This document shows, one piece after another, positions 22,561 through 33,943 of a stretch of DNA of 64,000 nucleotides. The first letter of the stretch is position 1, and each line of letters opens with the position of its first letter. The notes under the pieces are model-generated. The model did no database searches and was not told the origin of the DNA. It worked only from the letters and a program-made list of their open reading frames with translations. A program made the translations under genes and the position numbers. This DNA is from Berberis thunbergii (taxonomy: Eukaryota > Streptophyta > Magnoliopsida > Ranunculales > Berberidaceae): assembly GCA_003290165.1 (NCBI GenBank), contig QNQO01000834.1, forward strand, positions 62,001 through 126,000, read 5' to 3'.

Positions 22561-22817
22561 GAATGATAGCAACTACGTACAGGAAAGAATATGATTCTAA
22601 TTTGGGGGAAAAAACTATTGAGAGAATGAGAGAAATAGTGACAATTGTGGGAGTGTTAGACTCAGTCGAGTGGGAGGAAAGAAGATGAATTTGGGAATGA
22701 GCGGGAGAGTTTTCCATAAGTTTGAAATGAGTGTTGAGTCATTGGAAATCACATTTGATGAAAAGTAAGAGATATGATTTTGACTCTGAAATGTCTTGTT
22801 GCGTGGGCTTTATCTTA

Positions 22818-23320
22818 TCTATTAAATTCATTTTGTTCACACTGAAAAAGTTTCACCTAGCAATTTCTTTTTACATGGGTTAGGGCTATTTATACACAAC
22901 AGGGTTTGGTGCTAAGGGGCTGCATGGTTTGTACATAAGGGTGAGCATCCCATTCCGCGATCTCGAATTCATTTTGTCCCGTCCCGATTTTTTTGGGTCA
23001 TTTTGGGATTAATCAAATTCATCCTGATCTCCTCTCGAACTAGAGTGGGATGGGATCGGGATGGAAATTTTCAATCTCGCCTATCCCGTCCCGTCCCGAA
23101 TTTATTTATTTAAAAATAATATATCTATTAAATTCACTTTGTTCACACCGAAAAAGTTTCACCTACCAATTTCTTTTTACATGGGCTAGGGCTATTTATA
23201 CACAATAGGGTTTGGTGATAAGGGGTTGCATGGCTTGTACATAAGGGTGGGCATCCCATTCCGCGATCTCGAATCAATCTTGTCCCGTCCCGAATTTATT
23301 TATTTAATATTTATTATTAT
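22818..23320. repeat. Segmental duplication, about 304-bp offset
   Basis: ATCTATTAAATTCA starts at 22818 and at 23122. Both copies continue with GTTCACAC, AAAAAGTTTCACCTA, TTTCTTTTTACATGGG and GTACATAAGGGTG, and run into the left end of the hAT-type MITE. The first copy contains only the left part of that element (about 22938-23110); the second contains the complete one. Confidence 0.85.
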
Positions 23321-23720
23321 TAATTTTAATCAAAATACTTTTCTAAATTAAAGTTTAGGATGTGTTGAAATTAAATCAATGTAAGATGAAATTCTATATA
23401 AAGTCTAAATGAATTGAATTATTAATTTTAAATGAAATTTAATATTTATTTGTCTTCCAAAAAAAACTTTAATATTTATTTATTTAATATCTATTATTAT
23501 TTATGATGTAAGTTATATATATATAAATTTGACATTATTGGTGTGTGAGTAATGTAAGATAAAAAATTTTTATTTTTTATTGGGGGACTATTTAGTACGT
23601 ATTCATCTCGTCCCATCCCGATCCCGTTTGAGATGGGATGAGGTCTATCCCGTCCCGTCCCGATCCCGAATGAACGGGATGTGATAGGGATGGGTCCATC
23701 TCGTCCCATGTCCACCCCTA
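23242..23720. mobile_element. hAT-type MITE, 8-bp TSD CTTGTACA
   Basis: 479 bp between perfect CTTGTACA copies (23234-23241 and 23721-23728), the 8-bp length typical of hAT elements. The left end is TAAGGGTGGGCATCCCATTC and the right end GTCCACCCCTA. The subterminal DNA is rich in GTCCCGTCCCG/CGGGACGGGA. An AT-rich core (23290-23580) has no coding potential. Part of the element lies in the segmental duplication. Confidence 0.85.
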
Positions 23721-23856
23721 CTTGTACATGGTCATTACTTGTTGGTGTTCTTTACACTTGTGTAAACTTCTAATCCTCTATTAAATTTGTTGGGTTTGAC
23801 AAACCTAATAACAATTACCTCAGTATCCAATTTTTTGATCCAATGCAAGATTCTCA

Positions 23857-24393
23857 GGGTGTGTTTGGTTACATGAAATCCTATGTCATGAAAATTTATG
23901 AGGGGACCCATATATTTTAGGTTAAATTGATATATCACTCCACATCTACCGTTAGATTTTGTGATCAATGGTGGGAATGAAAGTCCCATGAACATAAGAA
24001 TTTCACTCATTGATCCCCCAAGGTATGTGATTCTCATGTTCATGAAACTTCGATTCCCACCATTGATAACAAAATCAAATAGTGCATGTGGAGTTTTTTT
24101 TTTTTTTTTTTTTTGAAAGGCAAGCCGGTGTTTGATAGGATCCGTAACCTATCCCCCGAGGTGCCGCCTATAGGCCAACATCACCCCGAAAGAATATATG
24201 CCGCCGAAGGGTCTCGAAGCAAGGACCTGGGGATAAATCCCACAAGGCCTTAACCACTCAAATTAACATAAAATTAACATAAATCCCCCGAAAGAATATA
24301 GTGCATGTGGAGTTATACCTCAAATTAACATAAAATATAAGAGTACATTCATGGATTTCCATGGCATAGGATTTCATGCAACCAAACACACCC
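23857..24393. mobile_element. Tourist/Harbinger-like MITE with TCA flanks, split by a SINE
   Basis: The left end is GGGTGTGTTTGGTTACATGA and the right end, read in complement, is GGGTGTGTTTGGTTGCATGA. The inverted match continues through AATCCTATG. The 3-bp flanks TCA (23854-23856 and 24394-24396) fit the 3-bp duplications of PIF/Harbinger MITEs, although TTA/TAA is more usual. The element also carries internal inverted phrases (CATGAACATAAGAATTTC against TTCTCATGTTCATGAAACTT). A SINE at 24096-24297 lies inside it. Confidence 0.8.
24096..24297 (-). mobile_element. tRNA-derived SINE with 17-bp TSD and scrambled 5' end
   Basis: On the minus strand the body matches the SINE at 32870: GAGTGGTTAAGGCCTTGTGG, then GGTCCTTGCTTCGAGACCCT (a B-box-like region), a GTAGGTTACGGATCC-like segment and an A tail (T run on plus to 24114). 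The 17-bp flanks ATAGTGCATGTGGAGTT occur at 24079-24095 and 24298-24314. The expected first 10-15 bases with the A box are replaced by filler (24259-24297) assembled from host and SINE phrases, described in the findings. No protein is encoded. Confidence 0.85.
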
Positions 24394-24396
24394 TCA

Positions 24397-25050
24397 ATTG
24401 AACACCCACGCAAACATGGGTTCCTTTCATGATTATGATGAAATGAATTTACAAGGTGGTGTTGGACCTTTTGGTTGGGGGCAGGGGCTTGGGTGGAAGA
24501 TAAACCATGGGTTCCGTTTATGGAACAACTTTTCGGGTTTTTCATTTTCATTGGATCTCCTCGATGTGAGATCAAACATAGATCTAAAGGTCACATTACG
24601 ACTACATTGGTATATTACGTCATGAATTTAAGAGATACTTAGTATTTAGCTTCATTTAATATGTTTAATAGGCTTATTCATTTGCATTTTTTTTCACATA
24701 TTTCATATATATATATTTTATGTATCCTCGAAATTCTTACTTTTTTTTTTTTTACATACCGAAATATGTTTAGATACTTAATATTTTTAGCCAAATCACC
24801 AAAAAAATTAATTTTTACTCAGTAAGTTTTTGAAATAAAATCAATACTGATTTGTGGAAGTAGACAGCTCAACCAAATGAATTTGTCGAGGTTTGAAGCC
24901 CCTTAAAAAAAGATGAAAATAAAAAAGCCCAAGCCCAATGTCTGGAGATCTGAAGCATGTTTGAGAAGGTGCGAATTTCGATTCGGCCATTCCCCACCAC
25001 CTTGGAAACTCAACTCAATCACGAATCATCAGATATAAACCAAATCAGCT
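24397..25050. other. Upstream region of the APX gene
   Basis: No element recognised apart from T-rich tracts near 24690-24770. The ORF at 24398-24625 (plus) reads across the right end of the MITE and has no domain. Distal promoter sequence is presumably here, but no specific site can be supported. Confidence 0.4.
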
Positions 25051-25265
25051 TTGGCCCATTTTCTCTTTGCTTTCATTCCGTATTGTATTTTCTCTCCGAA
25101 CCAAAGCAATTCTTTCCCTTTCCTTCACATCTCTCCTTTCTCTGTCGATTCTTCACTCCCTCCCTTTTGAATCTATAAAGCTCATACCAAATCCCATCTC
25201 TGCCACCCACTCTTTCTTCTCTTTTATCACCCAGACAGAGTTTCAATTCTAGCTTTTTGGCTCCA
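25051..25265 (+). promoter_or_regulatory. APX core promoter and 5' leader
   Basis: TATAAA lies at 25174-25179, 87 bp before the start codon, in a good position for a TATA box. TTGGCCCATT (25051-25060) contains a GGCCCA/TGGGCC site-II-like element often seen in plant promoters, here about 120 bp upstream of the TATA box. The leader is C/T-rich (CTTCTCTTTTATCACCC). These are sequence matches; no transcription start is shown. Confidence 0.5.
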
Positions 25266-28200
25266 ATGGCTGCTCCCAAAGTCGACGCGGAGTACCTCAA
25301 GGAGATTGACAAGGCTCGCAGAGATCTCAGAGCTCTCATTTCCAGCAAGAATTGTGCACCCATTATGCTTCGATTGGCGTAAGTTTATCTCCCTCTCTTC
25401 TACTCTTCATATCTATTTATATGTATAGTTTTCTTGGATTTCTTTCATTTTGATTTGATTGTTTTATTGATTTTCTTTGCTTCAATGGGTGTTATCAGAT
25501 TTCATGTTTGGGTTTTGTTTCCCATACTTTCAAGTTTATTGATTTCGAAGTTTTTTTTTTTTTGAAATTGAGCAGGGTTAATACAGCTCCCATAACTTTG
25601 CCTACACTATCTTCATACACAGTTCTCTTAAGATATTCTGCAAACTATAGAATAATTGAGTTCTATAGGAGTATAACAATTTTAAGCAATTTAAGCCTAT
25701 GGGTTTTGTTTAGTTCACCTCATTCTCAAATGGGTTTCTGATTATTTTGTTGATGTTCTTTATTGGTGCTTCAATGGGTATTATTAGATTTCATGTACTG
25801 CGTTTTGTTTACCACACTTTTTAAGTGTCTTGATTTCGCGCCTTCTTTTGGGATCAGATCTTTTGTAGTATTTTGAAGAGAATACTTAGATTCTTAGAAC
25901 AATTTAAGCAATTTTAGTATATGGGTTTGTTTTAGTTCATTTCATTCTGAATGGGTTTTAGTAATTGGGTGTCTTGAATGGTAATCCGAATCATTCTTCG
26001 TTCTTGTAATTTTGTTTATGTACTAATTTGGATTATGTCTATATCATCCTAAAAATTTTAGTCCATAATTTGTATTAAGATTTCATGTAGTATTTGTAGA
26101 TGATTGCTTGACAATCAATTCATTGCATCTTTGAAACATTATTTTGTCTAAGAATTTGTATTAGTTTCGTAGACCATTGTAAATGTTCATTGATTAGGTC
26201 AGCTAAATAGGGTTTTACTTGATAAGTCTTTCCTATTTTCAACTTATACCATTTCGAAAATGCTAGATGTTTGTCGTATTGTCATCATTGCTCTGTAAGA
26301 TTCTTTGTCCCATAGTCTATTTCTGTTATGTATCACAACAAAAACCGTTTGTGTTTTTTCTTGAAAGGTCTAATTAAAATGTTCTTCCTTCATTCAGTTA
26401 ACTTTATGTGCTCATATTTGCAAGTTATGTTAGAATTCCGTTGAAGGATTTCAAGGTCGTTATTGGTCTTATTATAAATAAAAATTGGTCTTGTGATTAG
26501 CAAATTATGTACTTGGTCAGGAGATTTACTGTTCGTTTGCTTCCTTTTTTTTTTTTTTCCTTTCTTGCAGATGGCATGATGCAGGCACTTATGATGTTAA
26601 AACAAAGACTGGCGGTCCTAATGGCTCCATCAGGAATGATGAAGAGTTGAAACACAATGCTAATAATGGCTTAAGAATAGCTATAGACCTTTGTGGTAAG
26701 TATGTGCATGTCACTATCTATTTGTTTGGCTTGTCTGATTGTACCATTTAGAGACGCGAAGATTCACATTATGCCTTCATAAGGTGAAAATCTTGTAATA
26801 GGAATTGAATCTTGATAGTCTGCACCCGCACCTATCTTGATGAGCTAATCAGGTTTGCATGTATGTTGCTTTTGTTTCATAACTTTGTCTTGGGACTCGT
26901 ACTCTTTACAAAACAATTTGGGTAAGGTATAAAGTTTTACATGTTGATATGTTTAGTGTTCAAGGATACAAACATAAAATTGCACACTCAGATCCTTGGG
27001 TAGAAACTAGGCGGTCAGATAACTTGTTAGTTTCTCTGAAAGTATGTAGATTATGATCAGTGCTTTCACTATTAGTTATCCCCTTTACTTCTTTACTCTT
27101 GTCCCAAAAAAAGGCCTTCTAGGACAGGACCACGAAGAATTGATGTATATCTCTGCTTGTTGGGTATCAGCCAAAGCTTCTATCTGGAGAGATTAAGGCT
27201 CTTGGCCCATTTAAAGCCGCAAATATATGGTGGAGAGTACCAATCTTAATTGTGTCTCATTTTTATTAGATTATAAAACAGCATAAATACATAATAAAGT
27301 TTTGATATACTCTGTTTTAATTTGAATATACTCTCTGACAGCATCATGTTAGAAACTTGATAGGGATTATTTAACAATGATTTTCATATCTACATACAAG
27401 CTTAAGTCTTTCATTGACTGAGCTGGCGAATTAATTAAAGTTCTCCAATAAAAGTGTGCTTTGAGGGGGCATAATGTTGGGTCTAGTGTTATGAATTGCA
27501 AAGGCCCTCCTAATAGGACAGTAGCGTGTAGGTGTAATTCTAATAGTGTTAATGGCAAATGTTGAATGATTTCCTTCAACTTTGCTTTCTATATGTGCAA
27601 GATTTAGTAATTAACAACTACTGAATGTTGATATAGGCGACTTGCTGTTGGATGGCCATAATTGAATGGCATGTTTGTCACCCCCAACACACACACAAAC
27701 ACCAATGCATGCTTTCTAATCCATAAACTCTATATATATCATAGCTTTTTAAAAATATAGAATATTAATATAGAGTTGATTCTTATATCACCTGGTGATT
27801 TGATGCAACATTTGCCAAGGAAAGCTTTCTGTTAATCATTTAGTTTCTAATGAATCTAAGATATAAAATATTGATTATCTGCTGACATTTCCCCCTTTTC
27901 CTTTTTGATGTCAGAGCAAGTGAAGAAAAAGCATCCCAAGATTACTTATGCAGACCTTTACCAGGTAATTGTGATTAGTCTTCTCAAATTTGTTGCGTGA
28001 GTTTCATAGATAAAAGTTTTTGGGAGCTAAGTTACTTTTTATCTTTAATTAATTATTTTCCCCTCATTTTTTGGGGTTTACATCATTGTTAAGAATCACA
28101 ACAGCATTAGTGAGGAAGAGGAACTTGGATCCCTTTTTCATTTACTTTTCATAATGAGTTGAATGAAGTGAAACCATAGAATTTCTTATTTACTTTTTGT

Positions 28201-30123
28201 CAATGACACAAACTCAGAATTCCACACTAGCTCAATGTGAGATCATACAAAGTCAGTACTTCTCTGGTTTATAAGCAGCTATGTTAGACAACGAATGCCT
28301 GTCCATGTAGAACTTACAAGTGCTTTTTGAATGATATATTTTTGGAAATGGTGTATGCCATCTTTAAGATTGTATGTTATTATTAAATCAGTCTTTACTA
28401 AAGGACATTTTTGTCATTATGTTGTTTCCTGTTGATTGAAGAGGTTGAACCACACAAGCACACATTCATGTATACAGATATTTGGCTAATTTAGGCTATG
28501 ACAGTAGTTTACTTTGGACAAAATAAAATCTTGGACTATTTTTGTTCTATATTTATCCTAACCTTACTTGTTTTATTTATCTATTTATTTTTATTTAGAT
28601 CCCTCAGTTAACTCATCTTTACATTGATTGATGTTATCAGCTTGCGGGAGTTATTGCGGTAGAGGTCACTGGTGGGCCTACCATTGACTTTGTTCCTGGT
28701 AGAAAGGTGTGCTAGTAACATATTTTTGGGAAATTAGTTACTTATCTATTGCTAATCACTTGTTAGTGACTTTTTTTGTTTATCTTATCAGGATTCACTG
28801 GTTTCTCCAAGGGAAGGACGCCTTCCAGATGCTAAGAAAGGTAACACAGAACCTTCTTGATGTTTACATTAGGAAACTTGTATCTTATGAGCTTAATGTT
28901 CACCTTGATGATGCGTTTGTTGATTTACTATCCATTTCTAGAGAGAAATTAATGCACAGAATTATTAAACTGTCTTTGCAACACTCAACAACTGAGTCAC
29001 TTGAAACATTCATTGATAACTGTGGCTTGTAGGCGTGCAACATTTGAGGGATATTTTCTATCGGATGGGTCTGTCAGACAAAGATATAGTAGCATTATCT
29101 GGAGGACACACATTGGTAACCATCTTACAGAGTTTCATCTACCTATTGTGCATGTTTGTATATAGACACATCTATACGGTTTAGTTGGTTTTGGCATTGT
29201 AGGGAAGGGCACATCCTGAAAGATCAGGCTTTGATGGTGCATGGACAAATGAGCCTCTTAAGTTTGATAACTCCTACTTTGTGTAAGAAGCAAGGAACAA
29301 CATCATTTTTGCAATAGCATTTATCTTTGTTTGAAACATTTTAGAGTGACAAATTATATCTGACCACAAGTATCACATGTATCAGGGAACTTCTAAAGGG
29401 AGATACAGAAGGTTTACTGAAGCTTCCCACTGACAAGGCTCTACTGGAAGATCCTTCGTTCCGTCAATATGTTGAACTGTATGCAAAGGTAATATTTCCT
29501 TGGACATACCATTTCTTCATGCTCAGTGACGTTACAACTGATATGCATCAATTGCTGGCTGACAACTATTTCTGACACCCTTTGGCCTGGGCCATTGAGA
29601 GTTTCTTTAAGGGTCTCTTTAATCAGGGTAAGGCCTTAGGAAGATAATAATAACAATGAAAAAGTAGAAAAAAAGTAAAGCAATATTATTTAGATTGGCT
29701 TTTGTTATCCTTTTAAAGTAGGTATAATCAAAATCATGGTTTATGGTGTCGTCAGATATTATCAGTCGAGTGAATGGGAGGGTCACAGCGAACAGGCTTT
29801 GTGATCTAATTGTGAAATTTTTGGTCATTTTCATGTCTTACTGTATGTTGCTATGCACAAGTATATTAATTGGTCAATTACATTTGAAGTTACGCTTGAG
29901 TTTCAAGACATGTTTCCTATTGTGGCAGGATGAAGATGCTTTCTTCAGAGACTATGCAGAATCACATAAGAAACTTTCCGAGCTAGGATTTACACCTTCC
30001 TCAGGTTCCCAGGTAGAGGCAAAGACTAGTACGATATTGGCACAAAGCGCCGTGGGAGTTGCCGTTGCTGCAGCAGTGGTTGTTCTTAGTTACATATATG
30101 AAATTCACAAAAAAGCAAAGTGA
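25266..30123 (+). CDS. APX3: Ascorbate peroxidase, peroxisomal-membrane type
   Basis: Class I haem peroxidase that reduces H2O2 with ascorbate. Nine exons: 25266-25378, 26571-26695, 27915-27964, 28641-28706, 28792-28840, 29033-29115, 29203-29282, 29386-29488, 29929-30123; every junction is GT-AG and keeps phase. The joined product is 287 residues, the usual APX3 length. It starts [20 protein letters not shown], the conserved N-terminus. The distal active site is in [12 protein letters not shown] (Arg36, Trp39, His40). The proximal haem ligand is His160 in [20 protein letters not shown], with ascorbate-site Arg169 and the proximal Trp176. Residues about 259-280 ([20 protein letters not shown]) form one membrane helix, followed by a short basic tail HKKAK that targets APX3-type proteins to peroxisome membranes. 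No stop or frameshift is seen, so the gene is probably functional. Assignment to APX3 rather than a close paralogue such as APX5 rests on the tail and overall similarity. Confidence 0.97.
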
Positions 30124-30538
30124 TGCTGATTTACTTGTTGGTGCATCTCAGTGCCAACCTACTCCCAATGAGTTCGAGTAAAACTCACATATAGACCCAT
30201 TGCTAATTGCTTCTATCAAATAACAAGTCATCTATCTGTACTTAGTACCTTAGTTTGAACTTGGAAGCATAGGTTTTATTTGTTCGTGAATAATGTACTT
30301 TTGGGCTTGAAGCATAGATTATATTTGTGAATCGTGTACTAAATGGAAATCAACCTGTTATCAGGAGAATGCAATCGCAATGACAATACCAATATATATA
30401 TATGTGTGTGGGTGTGTGTGTGGTCAACTGTTTAGAAAGTTTTGAAAATCTCTCTATGCTTATTCAATATGAACTGTAAGGCTTCTGTCAGAAAACTACT
30501 TTCATATATGGAATATGATAACTTAACTTTGTGGATCC
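30124..30538. other. APX 3' flank with TA/TG microsatellite
   Basis: Presumed 3' UTR and downstream DNA. Possible poly-A signal AATAATGTAC at about 30289. A (TA)n(TG)n microsatellite is at about 30392-30423. No other feature. Confidence 0.5.
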
Positions 30539-30964
30539 TAGTGGTGTTCATGGTTTGGTTTTAATCCCAAAACCGACTTATATCAACTGGTTTTACAAAG
30601 ATCCAACTAAACCGATCTGAATGTGTAATGAAACCAAATAAAATTCAATAAAATGGAAGACTGAACTGATAAAAACTATGCTAAATCGATTTAAACTGAA
30701 TTGACAAAAAAAATGTATTATATTAATTTTTTAAATTATACATATAAAATAAAATAAACTAGCTAAACCAATTTACACCAAACCAACAAAAATTATGTAT
30801 TTATTAAAAAAAATTATGTATAAGTTCGGTTCGATTTCCTCATTTTTGTCTACTTTAAACTGAACTGATACCTCCGGTTTCAAAATATTACAAACTATAA
30901 CCGAAACAAAATCAAACCAAATTGATCGGTTTGATCGGTTCATTTGTTTTTCAGTTCACCCCTA
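30539..30964. mobile_element. hAT-type MITE, related to the (GGTTCGG) family, degraded
   Basis: The left end TAGTGGTGTTCATGGTTTGG and the complement of the right end, TAGGGGTGAACTGAAAAACA, form inverted termini. The interior is rich in AACCGA/TCGGTT phrases like the copies at 10990 and 62811, though more diverged. The flanks share GTGG. It starts about 415 bp after the APX stop codon. Confidence 0.65.
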
Positions 30965-31762
30965 GTGGCCGGATTCAGTCACCTCACTGAACATGGTTGT
31001 TCTTCCCATCTGTTTTTACTTTGGTTTCTGGATCTAATCACCCCGGTCCCCACTGAGCGAGAGGTTGTTCTTCCTGTCCGTTTTTTACTTCACTTTTTTT
31101 TATATATAAATCAAGTTATCAAGGTTCGACAAAGTGAAGTTTTTTACTGGTGGTTGAGGTTGGATTAGTTGGTCTTATAGCCGTTTTCTGGTTCAACACA
31201 CAGACACTTTCACTTTTCCTATTTCCAGTATACAAAATTTCTTTTTGAGTTCTTCCTCAACCCCCATTATTCCCACTTTTAATGTTTCCTATTCTTTAGT
31301 AGAGGAATCCTGATTCTATCATTTACATCTTGAGAGAGACGAAAAAGATGATCATGAATAACTTGTGTTAGCAACGTAACATAAATTTTCTTGTAATCGA
31401 GGTTTCTATGACTGAATTGTTCTAATAGCAATAGATATGGCCTTTTGTTCTATTAGTTGAAAATTAAGACTATGCTTAGTTTAGCGCCAATACTTCAATT
31501 GTTTCACCTCAAAGCTTCACTACGGAATTACATCCGTTCATTTTGATAGGGTTAACTCCCCAACCTTCTGCCTCCATTGATGGACAGCGGGAAACACAAG
31601 AAATACAGATCCTTTGAGATCTAGACTCTTATCCACTTCTCCAATCACTCTCACAAATCTCCTTATCTTTTCCTGTGACAAAAGAAGAACAAACAAATGG
31701 GTTTCAAGGGCTCTATATGAGAAATTTGTGAAGCTTTGAAGTTATTTTCCTTTAGAAACATC
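30965..31762. other. Intergenic DNA
   Basis: The phrase TCACCTCACTGAACATGGTT and a similar TAATCACCCCGGTCCCCACTG precede two copies of GGTTGTTCTTCC (near 30992 and 31062), suggesting a small old duplication. Nothing else recognised. Confidence 0.4.
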
Positions 31763-32420
31763 CAGTGACGGAGCCAAGATTTTTGTTAAAGGGGCGGAGT
31801 GATGTCATAATTAATTAAATATAATATAAAAATTAGTTACAAATGAACTTTTTTTTTAAATACAAAAAATGGACTACAACAAAGACAATCATTGAAGATT
31901 ATTACTACTTCTAGAAACACAACACAAGAGAAAGAATTAAATTGTTGATTACTACTACATGAAGAAAAGGATGAGGAGATTGGGTTGCTTACGTTTTTTT
32001 TATGGAGATGATCAACACAGTGATTAATGAAGGCACCTGTACCTAGAAGAAGAAATATAAGGTGGTTTGGACCCTACTGGATCTTGTGAAGATGATCTCA
32101 AATAACTCAATAGTTATAGATCTTTGAAAATGTTGAAATATGGGGGTTTCCCTCATCTTATCCAATTGATGGAGTGTGAAGGAGAAATTGTGGATTTTGG
32201 TTCTTTGGAGAGATTTGAGGGATTTAACCTCTATCTCTAACTCTAAAAGTAGAGTTTGGATTTGATATGTACATGATTTAAAGGATGAAGTCCTGGTTGA
32301 AATGAAAAGTGAGAACAGAGAGGCAAATAAAAAAATTATTTGGGGGACAAATATATAAAAAAAAAAAAAAAATTCTTAAAAGTCAGTGGGGGCAAGTGCC
32401 CCCACGTGAATCCATGCCTG
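31763..32420. mobile_element. hAT-type element, 8-bp TSD GAAACATC
   Basis: 658 bp between perfect GAAACATC copies (31755-31762 and 32421-32428). The left end CAGTGACGGAGCCAAGATTT and the right end, complement CAGGCATGGATTCACGTG, are diverged versions of the CAGTGGCGGAGCCA termini of a widespread plant hAT-type non-autonomous family. A poly-A stretch lies at 32359-32373, followed by GGGGGCAAGTGCCCCC. No coding sequence is recognised. Confidence 0.8.
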
Positions 32421-32428
32421 GAAACATC

Positions 32429-32869
32429 TGTAGCGTCGTCTCTTTTCCGTCTTTAAACCTTAAGACAAAACGGAAGAGTGATTAAAGAGAGGGTGAAGAG
32501 ATGGGTTTTGGTTTACAACACAATCACAGGCACTCAAAGTTTTCTCACTTGTCAAAACTCCCAAACTCTAGAACTTGACCACTTTCGTATTCTTTCAAAC
32601 ATTTCTTCAAACTACATATGGGTGATTCAAACTGCAGATATCAAATTCACGATCTATTTTCCCCTTTTAATCTGTAATTCAAATTTTGATCCGCCAACCA
32701 GTATATGATGATTTAACACATATAGATGGACCGTAATCTACACAAAACACGTCAAACAAAAGTGGAAAGTTTATCAAGACGGCGTTCTAGAGCTTCAAAT
32801 CTCAATCGGCATCGACCACGTAGAAAAAATGTCTTTCTTATTGAGATAAGGAGAAAGAAAAGAGACAAA
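32429..32869. other. Intergenic DNA
   Basis: No gene or element recognised. The ORF at 32726-33007 runs into the SINE and is not a gene. Confidence 0.45.
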
Positions 32870-33043
32870 GGGGTTATGGTCGAGTGGTTAAGGCCTTGTG
32901 GGATTAGTCCACAGGTCCTTGCTTCGAGACCCTCCGGCGGCATCATTTCTTTCGGGGTGATGTTGACCTATAGGTGGCACCTCGAGGGTAGGTTACGGAT
33001 CCTATAAAAACCGGCTCAACTTTCAAAAAAAAAAAAAAAAAAA
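32870..33043 (+). mobile_element. tRNA-derived SINE, intact copy
   Basis: The head GGGGTTATGGTCGAGTGGTT carries a tRNA-like A box, and GGTCCTTGCTTCGAGACCCT carries a B-box-like motif about 40 bp later, as in RNA polymerase III promoters of tRNA-derived SINEs. The body continues with TTCGGGGTGATGTTGACCTA and GTAGGTTACGGATCC, and the tail is an A run (33025-33043). Purine-rich flanks on both sides blur the target duplication. It can serve as the reference copy for the SINEs at 24096 and 50513. Confidence 0.9.
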
Positions 33044-33943
33044 GAAGAGAGAAGAAAAATGAGTTTTTGGGCAATTTAGAGTTTTAATGTAAAATAGTCT
33101 AAAAATTAGTCTTTACGTGGACTTAATGATTCTGTCAGAAAACGAGTGTCAGACTCAATTAGTTTTTAAAATGAGTGTCAAACTCTAATAGGCATAAATT
33201 AATGATTGTCAATCTAAAAAAAAAAAACCTTTCTTTAACTGTTTTTATTAACCAATGTACTTCTAGAATTTTTGGAGCGTTTTAATCGTGCTCTTCATTG
33301 ATGTCTACTAGTTATTGAAAGATAGCGGCTTAAAAAGACGATTTAATTATCTGAAAAATATTGGTTTTTTAATTGTTTTGTGTTTTCTCGGTAGATTCAG
33401 TAATGTTACCAATAAAAGGGCATACTATGGAAGACTATTAAATTCATCAAAAAAGTTTGTTGTCCAAATATTTTTTGTTGAAACGCTCTATTTTTTATAC
33501 TTTTTATTATTATTATTTTTAATTATCGCACTATGAAGAATGGTTGCGATGAGAAATGCTCAATTTCAATGTTTTCTTCAGCAGTTTTATTGATTTTACT
33601 TACACTCCATAAGACTATTTGATTATCTAGAAACAATTCGTGACCCAACTATTTTTGTTGGATGGACTCACGTACTTCCACTATGAAGAAAGATCGTGAT
33701 AAAAATACCAGTTCCATTTCCAAAGTTTTTATTGGTATAGCATCATTGATGTTACCTACTAATTAAAGACATGATCATGAAGACCATTTGATTCTCCGAA
33801 AGTATTCTAGCTAGTTTACGTCAAACCAAAGTTTTGCTAATAGGTGGTGTTTTATGTGAAAAATCGACTTGGTCCAATAAAATTGAATTTTGATTTTTTT
33901 ATTTAAAAGCTAAATATGAATTGTTTGTCAGACCAATGTCGAT
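33044..33943. repeat. AT-rich DNA with degenerate ~180-bp repeats
   Basis: Between about 33290 and 33830 a loose pattern recurs three times: TGATGTTACC or TAATGTTACC, AAGACTATTTGATTATC-like, then CCAACTATTTTTGTTG-like and CACTATGAAGAAAGATCGTGAT. Copies are strongly diverged, and the unit differs from the AACTTGCTC repeat. No gene is seen. Confidence 0.55.

Noticed and set aside
28709..29032. 107-codon plus ORF inside the APX gene
   Set aside because: It begins in intron 4, contains APX exon 5 in the wrong frame and ends in intron 5. Splice junctions give a better model.
32880..32945. A functional tRNA gene
   Set aside because: A-box and B-box-like motifs are present, but there is no acceptor-stem pairing and an A tail follows; repeated copies with target duplications show it is a SINE.
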